Positions 23,178 through 34,935 of a stretch of DNA of 64,000 bases are shown here, piece after piece. Under the pieces are notes generated by a model. That model had not been told where the DNA came from. It saw nothing but the letters and a program-made list of their open reading frames with translations, and made no database searches. The translations under genes were made by a program, and so were the position numbers. Position 1 is the stretch's first letter, and each line of letters starts with the position of its first letter. Source of the stretch: Azadirachta indica (Eukaryota > Streptophyta > Magnoliopsida > Sapindales > Meliaceae). The stretch is taken from assembly GCA_022749755.1 (NCBI GenBank), contig CM040443.1, positions 4,689,191 through 4,753,190 on the forward strand, read 5' to 3'.

Positions 23178-25942
23178 TTACTGTGTATCTGGCAGCCTAT
23201 AATAATTTACTAATGATTTTCCATCCAATTCCTTTGTGAAAAACCTTCTCATATAGTCTGTAAGTGTGAACTGCCGAAAACAAGCTGGCTTTTCTGGTGA
23301 TATTAGCTCTGGGAATGGTCCATACAAGCCATCCCTATTGCTTGGATTGAAGAAAACGGCAATTGAGATTCGAGGTTCTTGGGATGTATTAGCCAACACA
23401 CGATGCTCCACACTTTTATATTCATCATTGGACATAATCTGAAAAACGAGGATAAGGTCAAAATTAGGAAGTAAAAAATGCACAAGCAGTTGTTTATAAA
23501 ATCCCCAGTCTTTGCAATGAATCTACCACAGTTGGTTACAAGAATCCTACATCCACAATAGTAAGAGTAAGCATACAAGGAAAGAGACATCAGAACTTAT
23601 ACAGTTAACCCATTCTTCATTCCCTAAGCTACCGAAAAAATATGGTTCTTAAAACATTAGCGAAGTTCAACAAAGCTGAAATAGATGCCCATGTAGAGGA
23701 AGTGTTCAGATGTGTGCTTCCCACATTGAGTTCTAGTTTAAAAATGCAGATGGAAAACTCTAAATAAACCTAGAAATATAGGAGATAGCTTAACTATACA
23801 AAGTTACCCTTTCATTCATAAAATTTTGAAGTTCAACAGCAATGTTGTGCCCAAGTTCTTGGTATTGGTTTATTAACCTTTTCACCAATTAAATGAAATA
23901 ATTCTTCCTATTCCTTGCAAGCAAAATGATCTTAATTTTCCTTCCCATTTGAAAATATTGAACTTTGCCAAATTGTTCATAAGTTAAAATGATCCTAATT
24001 TTCCTTGTCATTTGAAAATACTGAACTTCGCCGAACCTCCAAACAGATGGAAGGACTGATAGTCTTTGTGATTTCATGTCTCTTTCCCTATTCATTCAGT
24101 GGCAACATACTACCAATTTGTCATCATTCTTGCACCTCCCTTGAAGCAAACAATGAATCACAATGCATTCAGATTACAAATTTACTAACAGAAAACAAAT
24201 ATCAGAAAGGAAAAAATGATTATAATCCAACATAACTGAATAACACTTGTGGCCTACCTCAAGTATATCTGCAATGTTAATAACAAGAGCTCCAGGGACA
24301 GGCTTAACATCCACCCATTCCTCACCAAACTTAACCTGCAACCCACCTCTTTGATCCTGCAGCAAAATCGTTAATGCTCCTGGGTCCGTATGAGATGCAA
24401 TTCCCACCGTAAGATCAGGCTGTGGACAGTATGGATAGTAGTGTGCCACCATCACCCTCCCTTCCAAAAATGTCATCTCCTTCAACCTCCCTGTTTCCAC
24501 TCCCAACCCTTCACACAGCAGCCCCATCAAGAGCTCTCCGAGTCTTGTCACATGTTGGTTCCACTCCACCACCTCATTTCTACATATTTCAGGAATTTCA
24601 TCAACCTTCGGTAGGGCTGGACCAAGCCTTACCTGCAGTGTGTCCCTGTAAATATGAGCAATTAAGAAGTTACTGTTTTATTCTTGATACTCAAAAATGT
24701 AATCTAAAGCATGTATGAAATGAGTGTTTTTCACAATCAATTCATAAAAAATCTTCTCTAAAATTGGTTAGCAGCTCCTTCTAGAATCTGTCAGATCGAA
24801 GAAAATTGAAGGCTAGGCATCAGTCTGACTTTGCACCATCCCGATCTTAGAATTATCAAAAAGTTATGAAGCTAAAAAATTATACTTGAGCAATAAGGAG
24901 TGGCTTGCAAAAAGCATTTCCTAACAAAAGCATTTTATACAAAAATAATAAAAGCACTTCTCGAAAAATCCTTCTAGGTGTCTCTTCTCTTTAGAAGAGT
25001 AACTAAAGCACTTCTAAGTATTTTTTTAAGACTAATATTAACACATCAAGGAAATTCTATATGTACAGAGTTTGTATTCCTAGCATTATTCTATATGGAT
25101 TTCATCAAATTTATGTTATTTTATTAACACCTTGTACAAAGATTTTTATAAAAATGTAAAAAAAAAAAAGTAATAATATTATTTATCCCAACTATTTCAT
25201 CCCAAGTAATGTATCATTCATTCATTCCATAAATAATTGGGTAATGCCATTTTAAAAGTGGTGAAAATTCACCATCTGAAGAATAAATGATGAATCAGGA
25301 TATGGGATCACTTGGAAAATAGTAGTCTTATTGGCAAAGAAAAGAAAGAAACAATCTAATTTTTATGGGTTCAATCTATCAATAATCAATCAAATCATCA
25401 ACTATATGTTGACCTATTCATACATAACTATTTAAGAAAAGAAATGTAACACATTAAGATATATACATAATTTTGTGTTATGGTTTATACCTCCAGCTAG
25501 CAGCTTTAGATTGAAACAAGTCAATGTTAGAAAGAAACGACACTCCGGTGTTTGTCTCTCTCCGATACACCTTCGCCTTGACCTCCGTCGGCTGTTCATG
25601 AAACCCTTTAATCGCCCCAATCACCCGCTCCAAAACCTCCTCTCCAATCCCATGATTAACAATCTGAAAGAACCCCAGTTCACGCGACGCACGAGCAATC
25701 TCTTGCACAATCGCCGGCCGCAGCAGGTCGGAGTCAACGCCCGACAAATCGATTGTCGGAATAACATGTGGGTCGGGTTGGGTTGTTAAACTGGTACGTC
25801 TGAGGTCCGCTAGTGTTTCGGGAGGGTGGATGAAGAAGCGGGGAATGGTGGTGACGCCGGAGTCGACCAAACCTTTGACTCCGATTTTGCTGTCGTCGAA
25901 TTGTTTGACTTCTGTGGCTCTGTCGTACGATTCTGTGGCCAT
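23178..25942 (-). CDS. 2-oxoglutarate/Fe(II)-dependent dioxygenase copy G (ACC oxidase homolog type), intact
   Basis: The exons are 25491-25942, 24258-24645 and 23178-23438, with GT-AG introns and consistent phases, giving 366 residues. H236-x-D238, H292 and R303-x-S305 provide the full iron and 2-oxoglutarate binding set. The N-terminal GVKGLVDSGVTTIPRFFIHPPETLADLRR places it in the same DOXC group as copies A-F. The two introns are about 0.82-0.85 kb, against 70-75 bases in copy E, so this copy has a different insertion history. The C-terminus ends YYRLPDTQ instead of RLSD, a three-codon extension caused by a changed stop. A cytosolic oxidation in specialised metabolism is expected; the substrate cannot be read from the sequence. 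It is the most upstream gene of the array. Confidence 0.93.
23923..24036. repeat. 63-base tandem duplication in intron 2 of dioxygenase G
   Basis: Two copies of a unit starting aaaatgatc(t/c)taattttcct begin at 23,923 and 23,986; the second is slightly shorter. The unit is intronic and non-coding. Confidence 0.8.
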
Positions 25943-26019
25943 TGTACTTTACTTGTCGTCGAGTTGTCGTTTTATTCGTTAGCCGTTGTTGTTTGGTCGG
26001 AAGAAAGCTAGCCGGTGAT

Positions 26020-26489
26020 CAGAGTTAAATTAATTTTGACAATGAACATCGGTTTTAGGAGGAGAATTAGGCGCCGTGTGGTTTGTAATTAAAAAATTAA
26101 AATGGTTGTTTTTAATAATTTTCAAATAAAAATGATTATTTTATAATCAACCGATTTTGATAATAATTTTTTAAATTAGGTGGTTGCTTTTAGAATTAAC
26201 TGATAAAAATTAGAATATTTTAATAATATTTTATTAAATTTTTTTCATTAAATTTTTATTATTTTAAGAAAAAATTATATCTCATATTTTACATACATTA
26301 AGTATTTACTTTTTCAAATAGTTTTTTTTTTTGGTGTATTTGTAATTTCCTTGTTAATATTATTTCTACCAAATATAACACTACTTTGGTGACAAAGTTT
26401 ATAGAACATAAATTATATTATAATTTTATGAGAAAGTTCATAAGTTTTCCGGATTCTGATAACGTCAACAATAACTTTTTTTTTAATAA
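26020..26489. other. AT-rich spacer upstream of dioxygenase G
   Basis: This stretch includes the presumed promoter of copy G. No other feature is supported. Confidence 0.55.
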
Positions 26490-27745
26490 TATTTATTTAT
26501 TTGTGATTTAAAAATTGAAATATTTACAATTATTTTGACATTTGGATTAATAGACAGATTTTTTTTTATGTTTGGAGAAAAAAATTCCTAAAATTAGATA
26601 AAAAAACAATTATCTATTAAATTTTATTTTGATCGCGGTTAATCTGTTAAAATATTACATTTGTATTTTCAAGTTTGTACAAAATAACAAAGTAAAATAT
26701 ATTTTTTCAATTATAATAATTTAGTCCCTATTTAGATATTTTTCATAATATATTAAAGATTAAATAAAATTCCTTCTAAAATTTATTATTTTGATAAGAA
26801 ATTTAAAAAATACTATTATTAAAAAAAATTTAAACAATCAATTAAATTAAACTCATATATTAAAATATTTCTAATTGCTTTATTTTACTTTTTTAATAAT
26901 AATTTAATATTTAATCATCAAAAAATTAAATAAAATATTTTTTTAACTTTTTTATATATAATATACTTATTTTAAAAATTATATTAAATTTGTTATTTTT
27001 TCTTAAAAAAATTATGAAAGTATAAATAAAAAATATAAAAAAAAAGAGAATTTAGTATTATTTGTTAATAGTATTAGTAATTAGGTATATTTTATATTTT
27101 TATTAAAAAATATAATTTAATGTTAATTAAAAAATAGAAAAAGAAGAGAACTTTGATTAGCAATATATACATATATATATAACATTTATTTATTTTTTAT
27201 ATTTTTATATTTTTTTAAGAAAATATAATAAATTTAATATAATCTTTTAAATAGATATTATGTATAAAACAAATTTTAAAAAAATATTTCATTTAAATTT
27301 TTTTAATAATTGAATATTAAATTATTATTAATTAAGAAAGTAAAACAATAGGTTTAAAAATATTTTAACATACATATGAGATTGATCTAACTCATTGTTG
27401 AAATTTTTTTAATAATAATATTTTCTTTTCTAAAATTTTTACTGAAATAATAAATTAAAAATTTTATTTAATCTTTAGTATATTGTGAAAAATATTAAAA
27501 TATGGATTAAATTGTTATAATTAAATAAAACATACGTTGCTTTGTTATGTTGCAAACATTTAAAGATACAATTGATAATAATTTAACAAGTTAATTGAGA
27601 AAAATAAAAATCAATAAAGTATCTGTCTATTTGTTAAAACGTCAGAGATATTTATTTTTCTTCAAACATTAGAGAATATCTGTCTATTAAACAAAATATC
27701 AAGTTAGTATATGTCAATATCTCTTTCAAATTTTAGAGGTTTTTT
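26490..27745. repeat. Long imperfect palindrome (foldback or long-TIR element)
   Basis: The left arm (about 26,490-27,060) and right arm (about 27,180-27,745) are imperfect reverse complements. Three anchor pairs support this. taatagacag at 26,548-26,557 faces ctgtctatta at 27,680-27,689. aaagat at 26,755-26,760 faces atcttt at 27,471-27,476. The run acaaaataacaaagtaaa near 26,677 faces tttgttatgttgcaaaca near 27,541. All point to one centre near 27,117. There is no open reading frame, so it looks like a non-autonomous DNA element with very long terminal inverted repeats. Low complexity blurs the outer ends and no target duplication could be fixed. Confidence 0.75.
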
Positions 27746-28910
27746 TTTTTTAATTAGAGAGGTATCATTTAACAAATAAGGGTTACTTAATGTCCTCCAC
27801 TTATTTTATAATCACCCTCAATTTTATTATCCAAAACTTGTCCTTTATATCAAATTACTAAAAGACCATTTAGGTTATTATTTAAAAATGTAAAAGTAAT
27901 TTGAACAATCAAAAGTATTTTGCGAGTTTGATAAAATATTTTCAAAGTTATTATTGGTAATATCACCTCATCCTATAACAAATTTTAAGAAGAAGGAGAA
28001 ATGCTGCTTTTTAAATCTAATTTTAAAAATCAATTTTATTTTTAAATATAATGCCAAATATACCTCTTTAAAATTATAAAAATCTAAAGTTAACCTTAAA
28101 ATAATTATTGAATTTCAATTTTAATTATGAATCAAAATTTTTAAAATAAAAAATTTTCTTTTTATCATTTCATAATTTTATTTTATAATTAAAAAGTTAT
28201 ATTTCTTACTATAAATTATTTTTAAGTTAGCGCGTATATACACATACACATGCATATAAACTCTTATATAAAAATTTAATTTTCATTCATTATTATTTAT
28301 TATATACATTTGGGTCATTTGTCTTATTAGAACATTTTAACAATACACAAAATTATTTTTCATATTGATAGTAGTATTTTTGAAATTAACATTTACCAAA
28401 CACGAAAATGATTTTCTTTAAAATTGATTATTTTTATTGTGCAATAAAAACAGATTATTTTAATATTCATAGTAATCCCAAATTAACCCTAATTAGTATT
28501 GTTCTATCAATATTTTACAAATTTTTTTCTTTCTTCAAAAAAGTTTAAATCTTCAATTACAATTGATAAGAATAAACTAAATTTTTAAAATGGATGTACA
28601 AGTTTAAAAGAATTCTTATTACATAGACGAATTGATAATGTACCTTTGACAGGGAAGTGAGGCATGCCCTAACCTATTCTCACTTAAAAAGATATCTCTC
28701 CAATTTAAAGGCAAAAATTATGTAAATGTGTAAAGTGCTAAAAATATTAGTACGCAACTCCTTAGTAAACTTCTAACAATGTAATGTTAGTATATTAGAA
28801 AAAAAAAATGTATTTATAATGTGATATGCAGATTTCAAGAAAAAATAAATTCTTTCACCCATATGGATACTAGTTAATACGTACGAAACTCATAGATATT
28901 AATATTTACT
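27746..28910. other. AT-rich spacer
   Basis: No gene, RNA or clear repeat is supported. Confidence 0.5.
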
Positions 28911-29275
28911 CTAAGGTAGTATTTATTTTTTCTATTTAAAGTCTGAACTTGATTAAAATCTGAAATAGACTAAAATATGAATCTAATTTATATGTTTTTT
29001 TCCTTTAAATTTCTGAATATAAATATTAAGTTTTTTGATTTTATAAAAATAAAAAATCTGAAACTAGTATGTTTAAAAAAAACTTTAAATTGATATGTTA
29101 AATTATTAACATATATGTTAAGTAATAAATTAAAAGTATTATTGACAAATAAAATATTTAATTTATTCAAATATTTGGTTATTCAAATTTAAGTTAAAAT
29201 TTTTAATTTATTTACATTTAAATATTTTTAATAAATTTTCAAGTATAAGTAAAAAAACAAGCAAATCTTAAATAT
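28911..29275 (+). repeat. MITE-like dispersed repeat, copy 1
   Basis: This is one of five related stretches in the window. Shared blocks are a left part with gaacttgattaaaat, a central taataaattaaaagtattat, then aatttaagttaaaattttta and a right part ataagtaaaaaaacaa. It has no coding capacity. Confidence 0.7.
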
Positions 29276-31660
29276 ATGAATAACATCACTAAGACTTATG
29301 TCAAAAAAAGCCCTAAATATATCAAACTCATATTCATGCCCCTTTCTGCATATAATTTTGTGACTACATTTAAAACTATGTAGTTTAGTATTACAAAATA
29401 TAAATTAAAAACTATTTCAGTTTTATATTAAATAAACATAAAAAAGATTTTTTTGTAAAAGACATTGGATAAGAGTAAAAAACCTCACTCACAAAATAAC
29501 AAACTCTTACCCTCTATTAATACTTAAACTCAGAATGCTTTAAAAGTGTTAAACATATCTTAAATAACTTGAGATACGACTAGATGGCAAATATAAAAAA
29601 AGAATTCGACTTGTTGAAATATTAAAAAAAATATTTAAGTAAAAATAAACGTTGCTCTTTTTCCTCGTTCTTTTATTCACTCTCACATACTTTTTTCTTT
29701 GTCTTTTTACTCATTATTTGACCTTTCTCTGCCTTTACTTTTACTCTCATTTTTCATCATTGAAACATCAGAAGACTAAAATGTAACGCCTATATGACAC
29801 AGCTGTTGAGTTTAGACCATCGGATTTGTCATACCATACACCAACTATACAGTTATATAACTCGCATTAAAAATAGGGTTGAAGCTGTAAACGAAAGGTT
29901 AGGGGTTACAACATTTAACAAGTAAAGTTGGTAGGTTAAATTTGAAACATAATCCATAAATTAAGGATCAAAATGCTCAATTTTCAACCAAAATAAAATA
30001 ACAAATATTTTGTATGTTTAATTTATAAATATTTTATATATGAATATGATTTGAAAACCATATTATTTTTCCCTTTCATGTCATTCTGTTTTTAGGATGT
30101 AATAGCATGAAGCAAGGGTGGAGCTATGCCTAGGACTGAAGGCCTCAGCAGCCCAAAACAAATTATTCAAAACACACACGCTTTTATTACATTTTTAATC
30201 TTTCATAATACAATTTATATGTTTTAGTCTCCTCAGGTTTTAATAATGTACTATTTTTGGTTTCCAAGTACGAATAAAGTTGACTCTGTCTCCAACATAA
30301 AGAACTCATCTATCCTAAATTTTTTATTCAAAATTTAGATTTGCATACCCGTAACTATAGTCATACTCATGCTCATCTCTATATGTACGAATAGTTATAA
30401 ATTTTTCGTCTACTTTTTCATTCTTTTATATCTTTTATATTTAAAAAAAATGAGCAAATGTATATATAAATGATTACGGAAATATTACATTATGTATTAA
30501 TGAGTTCGCATTATTTATTGTAATATTTTTTAAGTCAAGACCGACCAATTACAGGTAGTCATTAAAGAATTACACAAATTTAATGCCAAATATTGATAAA
30601 ATGATCACCTTCAGCTAGCTAAGCTAATAATATTGCAAAAATTAAATTTCCTATAGAATGCAAGCCTACGATATTAAATGCCTTCTTCATTGATTTAAGT
30701 TCGTTACATACTTTTAATGAAGAAGACATTGAAATATATATTACTACTATTTGCTAATTCATGTATACGTAAATTTTGAGTTTAAATAGTTTTATGTCTT
30801 CTGCCATGCAAAAGATAAATCATCTATGTAAATTCTATTACTACTTTGCCTTCATTTAATTTACCAACTGCTACCAGCAAGTGGTTGTTGAAAATTAATT
30901 AATTTGTTACCTATTGCCCTGTGTATGAATATTATTTTTCATCTTGTTGATGCAAGAAAATCTTCACTTGCTCAACAGGAGGGAGTGTTTTCTCGGTGAC
31001 AACGATATAGGTTAACACCCTCGAGAGCACCCTGGTCTCAGCTAAGAAAGAGGCTCCCAAACTCCTACAAGCACTTGTGGGAACTTCAAACAACGTCACC
31101 AAGGTGATGAAACAATTGTCTCGAATGTGTTGAAGAGTAGAAGATGATTCGACTTTTCATCTAGGCGATCTTTCCACCTTGGTCCAGCTTCTCTCCTCAG
31201 TCGCCTAAAAATAGAAACTAGGTTAAATGGAGATGGAGAAACTACAGTGTGTTCTTGTGGTTTTTTCTATATCAATGGGAGAAAATACTAGAGAGAAAAA
31301 GCCAGAGGAGATAATGTCTTTTATAAAGAGTGGCAATAAATGGTAAAATCATACGATAATTTTGGAAATATATATATTGATATGTAAGGGTCATACTTGC
31401 CATAATAAGTTCAAGTTGCGTTATCTTAATTTATTTTTTATCTTGTTAAAATATCTTTTTCTTTTTGCTTTCTTGACATGCGACATTTATGAAATAGTCT
31501 ATTTTATTTTATCTTTAATTTTCTTTTATAGTATTATAGGTCTATTTGCTATAGCCTGTTTTGTTTTATCTTTGATTTTTTTTTAGTATTACAAGCGTAT
31601 TTGTTATTTATAATTTACTTGCAATTTATAAAAATTTTACTGATAATATTTAAAAGATGT
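29276..31660. other. Gene-poor spacer
   Basis: No gene is supported. A moderately GC-richer patch at about 30,950-31,215 (for example gagcaccctggtctcagcta) may be a decayed transposon or gene piece, but no family could be recognised. At about 31,498-31,610 a unit of roughly 57 bases (attttatctttaattttcttttatagtatta and a variant) is tandemly duplicated. Confidence 0.5.
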
Positions 31661-31669
31661 AAACATTGT

Positions 31670-31870
31670 AATAGTATACCAAACTTTTTAAGAATCTATT
31701 CTTAATGGGAGAGATTTCACCCTCGTAATAGAACGAAATTTATCTAAAATTTTTATGAAATGTACTCACATGTAGTGAAAAAATTTCACCAACTATAATT
31801 AGTGAGATTCGAACTCACGCTCAAAATATGGGCGTGAGTTCAACCATCAAGCCTTTTCCCTAATGACTAT
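31670..31870 (-). mobile_element. tRNA-derived SINE-like element
   Basis: On the minus strand an A-box-like ggcttgatggt (complement of 31,843-31,853) is followed about 30 bases later by a B-box-like gagttcgaatctc (31,804-31,816). The body continues gtgaaattttttcactacat and gagggtgaaatctctccc, a composition seen in plant SINEs. No full tRNA cloverleaf is present, so a functional tRNA is unlikely. The 3' end and target duplication were not resolved. Confidence 0.45.
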
Positions 31871-32041
31871 TTTGTCCTTAATTATGTGTCACATGTCGCC
31901 CTCTTATTTGCCTATTTGGATTGCTTTATCATTTTAAGGATAGGTATCAAGCTCCTGAAGTCCCTCTTTACATGGCCCTAGGTAGTCTCTAGTTAGTGTA
32001 GGTTAGTGCTTTGACCTGTTGACAACTTGCAGATGAAAAAG

Positions 32042-32251
32042 TTAGAGACAGCTTTTAGATATAATCCCATATTTCTTGGGGCTTTTGCTTTTGTAGGAAC
32101 CATACATTGTCTCTTCATCTAACGTACCCATGGATTGAAGAGCAACACTCCACTTGGGAACCTCATCATAACCCCAAAGTTGTTCTTTGGAGCTAATTAA
32201 TCTTTCTTCGTGGCCAAGCTTGCTACGGAGACAATTCACAAGTTGAACCAC
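32042..32251 (-). other. Unrecognised coding-like fragment
   Basis: An open frame of about 69 codons with balanced amino-acid composition (for example EERLISSKEQLWGYDEVPKW) stands out from the AT-rich surroundings, whose frames encode mostly Ile, Phe, Lys and Asn. The frame has no ATG at its 5' end (it opens at a GTG) and no neighbouring exon I can connect. I do not recognise the family. It may be a remnant exon of a lost gene or of a transposon. Confidence 0.4.
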
Positions 32252-33494
32252 GTTTGTACCATCTGTCTAGCCATTTTTGCACTATAACAGATCTAATTAA
32301 TGCCTTTCCACTTAGAGCCCCTCAGGTTTAATTCATAAATATATTCACATATATTTTTTGCTTGAAATTATTGACATTTGTTTATGCTTTTGGTTTGAAC
32401 AAATATTTAGAGTTTAAAGCATTCTAGCAAGGAATTGACCACATGGGATTGAGAAGTGATCACAGTATTAATTAGCTGTTGGAAGCATTAGTCCTTATCA
32501 ACAAAAATATATATTTTTTTTTAAGAAGTTAAAGTGCATGCTCATCAACAAAAAGAAATTGTCAATGATTAGGTGTTTTTCTATCATGCAACCTAAAATT
32601 ATATTTTACACAAAGTACCCACTTATTAAATTTCAGAATTAACTTTTATTAAATACACACTGGCTCAAACATGCTAAATTAATCTTTCGTTAAACTCTTT
32701 TAATCTCATAAAATTTATTTTTAATATTCAGAAATTCGTTAAAGTGAAAATAATGTTCCATTTCTTATTAAATTTAGAGTCTAGTTCTAATTAGCACTTT
32801 AAAATCAGTAATTAGTATCTAAATTCCAATTAATGTGTTTGGGAACTTATTGCAAAAGTATTTATCTAAATCAAATTAGCATGATTTTTAAGATTGTATT
32901 TATTGAGATACTTTTTTCAAATTAATACTTGAAAGTATGTTACAAGTGATATTGAACATTTCTAACTATTTATTATGTTATATATTTTTAAATTATTAAA
33001 GTTACATTTATTTTCAAAACAAATTTATTTGTTGATTTTTTACCACACTTATGACAATAAATAATAATTAATTTTTGAGATATTTATAATATACATATAT
33101 ATAAATGCAGTTATTTTCATATGATTTTTTTATAATATTTATAATTATATGAAAAACACTAAACATAAAAATATCACTAATACATAAATATTTTATTATA
33201 TTCATATTTAATTTTATATAATAGCCAATTTGAAAACATATACATAATGTTTATTTTGGTATTTATTAACACCATAATTCTTTTTTATTGCACTTCCAAA
33301 CTTATATTAAAATAAAACAAATATACTTTTTTTAATTAATAATTTTCTTGATTATTTTGTCCAAGCCCCTTTCTTTTACCCTTAAGAAACAAAAAAAAGG
33401 AATAATTAAAAAATAATTATCTATAGTAGATGTTGCAGACATAGAACTTCTTCACTTATATAACATTACCAGCTTGTAAGATATTCTTTCTATT
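32252..33494. other. AT-rich spacer
   Basis: Nothing supportable is seen. Confidence 0.5.
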
Positions 33495-33915
33495 TAGGTG
33501 GTAGTTTTTTTTAATCTAAAATTTGAACATGATTAAAATATGAATTTGACTAAAATATAAATCTAATTGATTTTTTTTTATCTTAATGTATGAATATAAA
33601 TATTAAGTGGGTTTTTTTTAGAAAATAAAAAACCTGAAAATGATATATTGACATATATATTTTAAAAAATCTTAAACTAATATATTAAGTTGCTAATATA
33701 TATAAATATTAAATAATAAACTAAAGGTATTATTGAAAAATAAAATATTAAAATTATTTATATATTTATTAATTCATATTTAAGTTAAAATTTTTAACTT
33801 AATTACATTTAGATGTTTTTAATAAATATTTAGATATTAATTAAAAAAACAAACGGTTTTTAAATATTTAGATAATTAAATTTAAACTTTAACCCAAAAA
33901 CAAACAGGGCCTTAG
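33495..33915 (+). repeat. MITE-like dispersed repeat, copy 2
   Basis: This copy has the clearest ends: ttaggtggtagttttttttaa on the left and, reverse-complemented, ctaaggccctgtttgttttt on the right, forming imperfect terminal inverted repeats of about 40 bases. The gggcctgtttg type of terminus recalls hAT-like MITEs, but no target duplication was fixed. Confidence 0.7.
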
Positions 33916-34526
33916 GATGAAATATTAGCATTAGATAATAGCTTTATTATTTCATTTTGAGAAGAACTACAAGTATAAAGAATTAAAATTAGAAATTAAA
34001 AAAAAAAAAGCAGAGACGATAAAGAGAAGAAGAGAATTGGAGAAAATATTAACGAGGAAGAAGCTAAGGAGTAAAATTCTTCTTTTTAATTAGAGTAAAT
34101 TATTTGGGTGTTGGGTATGTTATAACAATATTTTTACCTTTCCAATAAGCTCCTAATTCTATATAGATTTGTAAATAATATAAGATTGTAATATTAGTTA
34201 ATTGCACCTTATATAGTCTTAGTCATTTCATTCGTCTTTAACCTAAGAGTTTAAAATTAATATAATAAAATATGTAAAATTATGAAAGTGCTGATTCTGC
34301 ATGCTATACATATATATATATAATCAAATTCAAAACTTTTATATTGCATCAAATTTCTCATAATTAAAGTTATATTCATGAATATAGAGAAATAATGACA
34401 AGTTCAATAAATCTCTAATATAAACATTTAAAATATAGATTAATAAAATTAAAAAATATAAAAATAAACAAAAATAAAATTTTATAGAATAATTATATGT
34501 TTAATAAGATCACTAATATTTTATTA

Positions 34527-34935
34527 AGGTAGTTTTTTTTTTTAAGTGTAAATATGATTGAAATATGAATTTGACTGAAATCTAAATATAATTGATATGT
34601 TTATTTTTTATCTTAAATATTTGAATAAATTATTTATTTTTATAAAAACAAAAAATTTGTTATATTAATATAGATGTCAACAAAATTTGAAACCGATATG
34701 TTAAATTGTTAATATATATAAAATGTTAAATAATAAATTAAAAATATTATTGACAAATAAAATATTTAATTCATCCAGTCATTTTGTTATTTAAAATTAA
34801 GTTAAAATTTTTTATTTAATTATATTAAGACATTTGAATAAATTTTCATATATAAGTTAAAAAATAAATAGCTCTTAAACATTTTATTAAAATTATTTAG
34901 GCTTAAAATAAAATAAAAAAACAAATAGGTTCTAA
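34527..34935 (+). repeat. MITE-like dispersed repeat, copy 3
   Basis: It carries the same block order as copies 1 and 2, including aataaattaaaaatattatt and taagttaaaattttttattt, and ends caaataggttctaag. Confidence 0.7.

Noticed and set aside
31800..31870. Possible tRNA gene
   Set aside because: Only A- and B-box-like motifs are seen; acceptor and anticodon stems do not form. A SINE-like element fits better.
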